Source: Nocardioides currus
GTDB lineage: Bacteria; Actinomycetota; Actinomycetes; Propionibacteriales; Nocardioidaceae
Assembly (NCBI RefSeq): GCF_003057875.1
Contig: NZ_PYXZ01000004.1
Span: 186,001 to 250,000, forward strand
DNA: 64,000 bases
Direction of reading: 5' to 3'
Of the stretch, positions 60,396-64,000 are shown piece by piece. The notes beneath the pieces were generated by a model, which ran no database searches, had not been told where the DNA came from, and was given only the letters and a program-made list of their open reading frames with translations. The first letter of the stretch is position 1. Every line of letters starts with the position of its first letter. The position numbers and the translations under genes were made by a program.

Positions 60396-60920
60396 TCAGC
60401 ACCACTTGCCCGCCAGCGTGGTGACGACGTTGTAGTTGCGGTTGGTGGCGACGCCGATGAGCCTCTCGACCCGCAGCGGGTCGACGCTGCCGGCCTGGAC
60501 GCCGTCGCCGAGCAGCAGGTGGCAGGCCCGGTTGCGAACGACCGCGCGGTGCTCGTCCGTCGAGACCGCCTCCACCGCGGCGACGTCCTTCGGGGACTCC
60601 TTCAGCAACAGGACGTAGTGGCGGGCCAGGTCGTCGGAGTGCAGCTCCTCGGCGTCCGCGCCGATCTGCGCGAACTCCGCCTGCGTGAAGACGATCGTCG
60701 GCACCTCGAAGCCCGCCGCCTCGCGGAAGGCCTTCTCCAACGTCGCCTCGACCTTGGCCCGGGAGCGCAGCGAGGACGTCACGCGCACGTTGCCGGTGTT
60801 GATGTGGGTCTCGACGTCGGTGAAGCCGGCGTCCTCGCACGCCTTCCTGATCGCGTCCTTGGGGAACTTGCGCGTGGCTCCGAGGTTGATCGCCCGGAGG
60901 AAGGCCAGGTGGGTCGGCAT
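60396..60920 (-). CDS. DUF1697 family protein
   Basis: A 174-residue protein with the family motif HLAFLRAINLGATRKFPK, THINTGNVRV and VERLIGVATNRNYNVVTTLA. The family is widespread with no confirmed role; weak similarity to DNA-binding or nucleic-acid-related folds has been suggested elsewhere. ATG 60920 is preferred, with CATGAT six bases upstream. Its stop codon directly abuts the convergent hydratase stop. Confidence 0.85.
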   Translation of the reverse strand: MPTHLAFLRAINLGATRKFPKDAIRKACEDAGFTDVETHINTGNVRVTSSLRSRAKVEATLEKAFREAAGFEVPTIVFTQAEFAQIGADAEELHSDDLARHYVLLLKESPKDVAAVEAVSTDEHRAVVRNRACHLLLGDGVQAGSVDPLRVERLIGVATNRNYNVVTTLAGKWC

Positions 60921-60962
60921 GGGCACATCATGACTGACTCGTGCGTCACATGCGCTGGCATC

Positions 60963-60981
60963 TACATAGGTTTCCTATGTA
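60963..60981. promoter_or_regulatory. Perfect operator palindrome upstream of marR
   Basis: TACATAGG-TTT-CCTATGTA is a perfect inverted repeat with eight-base arms. It ends 10 bases before the marR ATG at 60992 and its right arm contains a likely -10 (TATGTA). It is the expected MarR dimer site, giving autorepression of the marR-MFS pair. Confidence 0.8.
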
Positions 60982-60991
60982 ATCTCGAGGC

Positions 60992-61456
60992 ATGCCCCAG
61001 CACACCGCCGAGACCCTGCGCCTGAGCAGCGACCTCGTCGTCCACGCTGCCCGCCTGGTGCGCGCCGCGCGACGCACGAGCATCCAGGACGGGGCCGGGG
61101 TGCGGGTGCTCTCCCTGCTCGACCAGCTCGGCCCGGCCACCGTGACCGCGCTGGCCGCCGCCGACCGCAGCTCCCAGCCGACGATGTCGGGCGCCGTCGC
61201 CGCGCTGGCCGAGAAGGGCTGGGTCGAGAAGCGGCCACATCCCGACGACGCACGCGCGAGCCTCGTGCACGTCACCCCTGCCGGGGCCGCGGCGCTCAGC
61301 GACGTACGCCGTGCGCACGCCACCGCCGTCGCCGACCGGCTCGCCACGACCGACCACACCACCAGCGACCTGGCCACCGCCGTCGCCGTCCTGCGCGACC
61401 TCCTCGCCGTGGACGGCGCGACCCTCGCCGGGTCAGTCGAGGAAGGAACACTGTGA
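60992..61456 (+). CDS. MarR-family regulator
   Basis: A 154-residue winged-helix regulator: LLDQLGPATVTALAAADRSS, QPTMSGAVAALAEKGWVEKR as the recognition helix, and HPDDARASLVHVTPAG as the wing. It controls the MFS transporter gene that follows by GTGA overlap, through the upstream palindrome; release by a transported compound is likely by analogy. Confidence 0.9.
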   Translation: MPQHTAETLRLSSDLVVHAARLVRAARRTSIQDGAGVRVLSLLDQLGPATVTALAAADRSSQPTMSGAVAALAEKGWVEKRPHPDDARASLVHVTPAGAAALSDVRRAHATAVADRLATTDHTTSDLATAVAVLRDLLAVDGATLAGSVEEGTL

Positions 61457-62694
61457 CCACCACGCACCACGAGCCGAGGACGGCCGAGCAGGCACCGTCG
61501 ATGTGGCAGCAGCCGCGCGCCGTGTGGGCCGTCGCCTTCGCCTCGGTCATCGCCTTCATGGGCATCGGGCTCGTCGACCCGATCCTCAAGCCCATCGCCG
61601 AGTCGATGGACGCCTCACCCAGCCAGGTCTCGCTGCTCTTCACCAGCTACATGGCGGTGATGGGCGTGGCGATGCTCGTGACCGGGTTCGTCTCCAGCCG
61701 CATCGGCGCCAAGCGCACCCTGATGCTCGGGCTGGTCATCATCATCGTCTCCGCCGCGCTCGCCGGCGCGTCGAGCTCGATCGACGCCATCGTCGCCTTC
61801 CGCGCGGGCTGGGGCCTGGGCAACGCCCTCTTCATCGCCACCGCCCTCTCGACGATCGTGATGTCGGCGCGCGGGTCGATGGCGCAGGCCGTGATCCTCT
61901 TCGAGGCCGCCCTCGGCCTCGGCATCGCCGCCGGCCCGCTGCTCGGCGGACAACTGGGCTCCATCTCGTGGCGTGGGCCGTTCTTCGGCGTCGCCGTGCT
62001 GATGACCATCGCGCTGGCCGCGACCGCCTGGCTGCTGCCCGACACCCCGCCGACCGGCGCGCGGACCTCGCTCGCCGACCCGTTGCGGGCCCTGCGCCAC
62101 CGCGGCCTCCTGACCGTCGCGCTGACCGCGCTGTTCTACAACGTCGGCTTCTTCATCCTGCTCGCCGTGACGCCGTTCCCCCTCGGCATGGGCGCGATGG
62201 CGATCGGCTGGATCTTCTTCGGCTGGGGCCTGATGCTGGCCGTCGCGAGCGTGTGGGTGGCGCCCGCACTGCAGCGCCGCTTCGGCAACCTCCCGGTCGT
62301 CGTCGGCGCGCTGGGCCTGTTCGCCCTCGACCTGCTCGTGATGGCGCTCTTCACTGCGCACCCGCCGGTCCTCGTCGTGTGCGTCGTGGTCGCGGGCGCG
62401 TTCCTCGGCATCAACAACACCGTGATCACCGAGACCGTGATGGAGTCGGCGCCGGTCCCGCGCCCGGTGGCGTCGGCGGCCTACTCGTTCGTCCGCTTCG
62501 GTGGCGGCGCGGTGGCGCCGTGGGCGGGTGGCAAGCTCTACGAGCACGTCAGCCCCGGCTCGCCCTTCTGGGTCGGCGCGGCGGCCGTCGCGCTCGGGGC
62601 CGCGATCCTCTGGACCGGCCGGTCGCACCTCCAGCACGAGGAGCCGTCCGACCTCGACGAGGCCGAGGCGATCGTCGCCGGCGACGCGGGCTGA
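61453..62694 (+). CDS. MFS drug/metabolite exporter
   Basis: A 413-residue transporter with 12 predicted helices; motif A is seen as GFVSSRIGAKRTLM and the antiporter-like motif C as ALGLGIAAGPLLGG. The C-terminus is acidic. Coupling to marR points to efflux of a toxic compound. GTG 61453 overlaps the marR stop codon. Confidence 0.89.
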   Translation: MTTTHHEPRTAEQAPSMWQQPRAVWAVAFASVIAFMGIGLVDPILKPIAESMDASPSQVSLLFTSYMAVMGVAMLVTGFVSSRIGAKRTLMLGLVIIIVSAALAGASSSIDAIVAFRAGWGLGNALFIATALSTIVMSARGSMAQAVILFEAALGLGIAAGPLLGGQLGSISWRGPFFGVAVLMTIALAATAWLLPDTPPTGARTSLADPLRALRHRGLLTVALTALFYNVGFFILLAVTPFPLGMGAMAIGWIFFGWGLMLAVASVWVAPALQRRFGNLPVVVGALGLFALDLLVMALFTAHPPVLVVCVVVAGAFLGINNTVITETVMESAPVPRPVASAAYSFVRFGGGAVAPWAGGKLYEHVSPGSPFWVGAAAVALGAAILWTGRSHLQHEEPSDLDEAEAIVAGDAG

Positions 62695-63486
62695 TCAGCC
62701 CGCTTTGAACTCCAGCCCCTGCTCGGCGAAGGCCTCGCGCAGCCGGTCGACGGCCACGGGACCGACGCCGTGCAGGGCGATCAGCTCGGCCTCGGTCAGC
62801 GTGGTCACCTGCTCGAGCGTCGTGATGCCGACATTGCGCAGGGCCCCGGTCGCGGGCGCCCCGATGGAGCGGGGCAGCGCCGTGCCCGACGACCGGGGAG
62901 CCCGGACGCGCGGGGCGGGCAGTCCGGCGTCGACGACCGCCTCGCCGCGGGGCGAGAGCAGGTAGCCGATCGCGAGCGACTCGGTCAGCCCGAGCTCCTT
63001 GAGCTTGCGGACGTCCTTCTTGAAGTCGGCGGTCTCCCGCCCGACCTGGGCGGCGAGATCGGGCGCCCGGACGCCTGCGTTGAGGTCGATCAGGTCCAGC
63101 GTCTCGCGGGTCCACGCGCCGTACGCCGAAGCGCGGTCGAGCCTCGCCAGGCGGGCGTCGATCTCGGCGATCGCTGCCGCATCGGGGACCTCGTTGCGCA
63201 GCGCCTCGCGCGGATCGGGTCCGGCGTAGGCGAGACCGATGCGCCAGACGGGGTCCTGCGGCCGGGCGGCGAGCGCCTCCTTGAGCGCCTTCAGCGACGG
63301 GGCGCCCGCCCGGCGCGCGTCCTCGGCCGTGATGCGGCCGGCACGCTCGACCGAGGTGACCTCGAGCAGTCCGACGGCCGTGCGCATCCTCGTCCCGACC
63401 ACGACCCGCGGCCTGGCCCAGCGGCGGAACGCCAGGTCGACGGTGCCGGCCTTGATCGCGGCGAGCTCGGCCGGGCGGATCATCAT
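62695..63486 (-). CDS. ASCH/PUA-like and helix-hairpin-helix protein
   Basis: A 263-residue protein. The N-terminal ~70 residues (MMIRPAELAAIKAGTVDLAF; VVVGTRMRTAVGLLEVTSVE) resemble an ASCH/PUA-like RNA-binding domain. The middle is helical. The C-terminal ~50 residues form a helix-hairpin-helix of the RNA polymerase alpha-CTD type (ALRNVGITTLEQVTTLTEAE, then ELIALHGVGPVAVDRLREAF). It is likely to bind nucleic acids, function unknown. ATG 63486 is chosen; GTG 63495 is an alternative. Stop abuts the MFS gene stop. Confidence 0.7.
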   Translation of the reverse strand: MMIRPAELAAIKAGTVDLAFRRWARPRVVVGTRMRTAVGLLEVTSVERAGRITAEDARRAGAPSLKALKEALAARPQDPVWRIGLAYAGPDPREALRNEVPDAAAIAEIDARLARLDRASAYGAWTRETLDLIDLNAGVRAPDLAAQVGRETADFKKDVRKLKELGLTESLAIGYLLSPRGEAVVDAGLPAPRVRAPRSSGTALPRSIGAPATGALRNVGITTLEQVTTLTEAELIALHGVGPVAVDRLREAFAEQGLEFKAG

Positions 63487-63523
63487 GGCCGTCACTTTGC
63501 CAGAGCCTCGTAGCCTCGGGGGC

Positions 63524-64000
63524 ATGGCGACGGTGCGCGCACGACTCGGGCAGGAGCTCTTCCGTCGCGTGGCCGGTCCCGACGGGCCGAAGCACCGCGA
63601 GCGCATCCACGGCACGCCGGGCCCCCGGTGGTTCGACGCCGACTCCGAGATCGTGCGGGTGCACGGCGACGCGTCGATGTTCGTCGGCGGCATCCGCGCC
63701 ATCCTGCTGCAGACGATGCATCCGGCCGCGATGCAGGCGGTCGCCGACCACTCCGGCTACCGCGGCGACATGTGGGGACGGCTCGCGCGCACCAGCCACT
63801 TCCTCGCCGTGACCACGTTCGGCACCGCTGAGCACGCCGAGCAGGCGATCCGCGCTGTCCGCTCCATCCACGAGCGCGTCGTCGGCACGATGCCCGACGG
63901 CACGCCCTACGCCGCCGGCGACCCGCACCTCCTCGCATGGGTCCACGCCGCGGAGGTCGACAGCTTCCTGCTCGCGCACCAGACGTACGGCGCACGCCCG
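63524..64000 (+). CDS. MpaB-family (DUF2236) oxygenase, 5' part only
   Basis: The first 159 codons of a gene that continues beyond the window. The DUF2236 domain is visible: GPRWFDADSEIVRVHGDASM, then ILLQTMHPAAMQAVADHS with its likely heme or catalytic histidine, YRGDMWGRLARTSHFLAVTTF, and HLLAWVHAAEVDSFL. Members are ER-bound or bacterial oxygenases such as MpaB and latex-clearing protein. TAGCCT (63511-63516) lies seven bases before ATG 63524. Confidence 0.85.
   Translation, partial: MATVRARLGQELFRRVAGPDGPKHRERIHGTPGPRWFDADSEIVRVHGDASMFVGGIRAILLQTMHPAAMQAVADHSGYRGDMWGRLARTSHFLAVTTFGTAEHAEQAIRAVRSIHERVVGTMPDGTPYAAGDPHLLAWVHAAEVDSFLLAHQTYGARP

Overview
The window is a high-GC chromosomal segment with dense, mostly overlapping genes, frequent GTG starts and strong third-position GC bias. 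The gene complement points to an actinobacterium of the Nocardioidaceae type: a WS/DGAT acyltransferase beside a HAD-PlsC fusion and PlsB, CysM-CysO-Mec, DUF2017 next to ClpS, DUF3152, MpaB/DUF2236 and EttA. Genus level (Nocardioides or a near relative) is an inference from overall style. No prophage, insertion sequence, rRNA operon or CRISPR array is visible. Four tRNAs (Arg-TCT, His-GTG, Lys-CTT, Leu-TAG) lie in gaps between genes. Many first genes of operons carry a TAnnnT hexamer 6-8 bases before the start codon and no ribosome binding site, which suggests leaderless mRNAs.

Layout. 1-5.6 kb, minus strand: start of ettA, an ssb paralogue, two large membrane-associated GTPases and a PrsW-type intramembrane protease. 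5.6-8.3 kb: an M24 aminopeptidase P, an RlmC/TrmA-type RNA methyltransferase and tRNA-Arg. 8.4-13.1 kb: a glycerolipid operon (plsB, HAD-plsC fusion, WS/DGAT) coupled by 4-base overlaps. 13.1-16.5 kb: an unusual hairpin array, adenosine deaminase, a DsbA-like protein with a MauE-like membrane partner, and oligoribonuclease. 16.6-29 kb: a complete sialic acid utilisation locus. It holds a peptide-type ABC importer with a fused permease-ATPase, NanA, NanK and NanE homologues, a CE7 esterase, a FadR-type GntR regulator and a secreted sialidase. A shared operator palindrome overlaps the likely -10 boxes in three intergenic regions.

29-38.4 kb: a lipoprotein, pirin, a phytoene-desaturase-like oxidoreductase, tRNA-Lys, a PPOX-fold protein, a GroES-like protein, DUF3618 with a CbiMNQO metal importer, bcp, an HNH protein, tRNA-Leu and a bile-acid/sodium-symporter-type transporter. 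38.4-59.2 kb contains, in order on the minus strand, the block clpS-DUF2017, mec-cysO-cysM, murI-MBL and rph-rdgB. These genes are nearly contiguous in Mycobacterium tuberculosis (Rv1331-Rv1341, from memory). Here they are split by inserted cassettes: a two-component system with an ABC exporter; an HxlR/NmrA redox pair with a phosphodiesterase, DUF3152, a HEAT-repeat protein, a rearranged photolyase and MntP under a manganese riboswitch; and an MFS transporter with a Nudix-DUF429 fusion. 59.2-64 kb: a VOC protein, an enoyl-CoA hydratase, DUF1697, a MarR-MFS pair with a perfect operator palindrome, an ASCH/HhH-like protein, and the start of an MpaB-family oxygenase that runs off the end.

Most notable: (i) a photolyase-family protein whose FAD domain precedes its antenna/Rossmann domain, the reverse of the usual order, with four cysteines placed like an iron-sulfur photolyase; (ii) a three-site operator system for sialic acid genes; (iii) a repeat-derived 27-codon reading frame that joins two ABC genes by ATGA overlaps on both sides; (iv) a hairpin array whose loops share GTATGAG; (v) a CysO with two residues after its diglycine.
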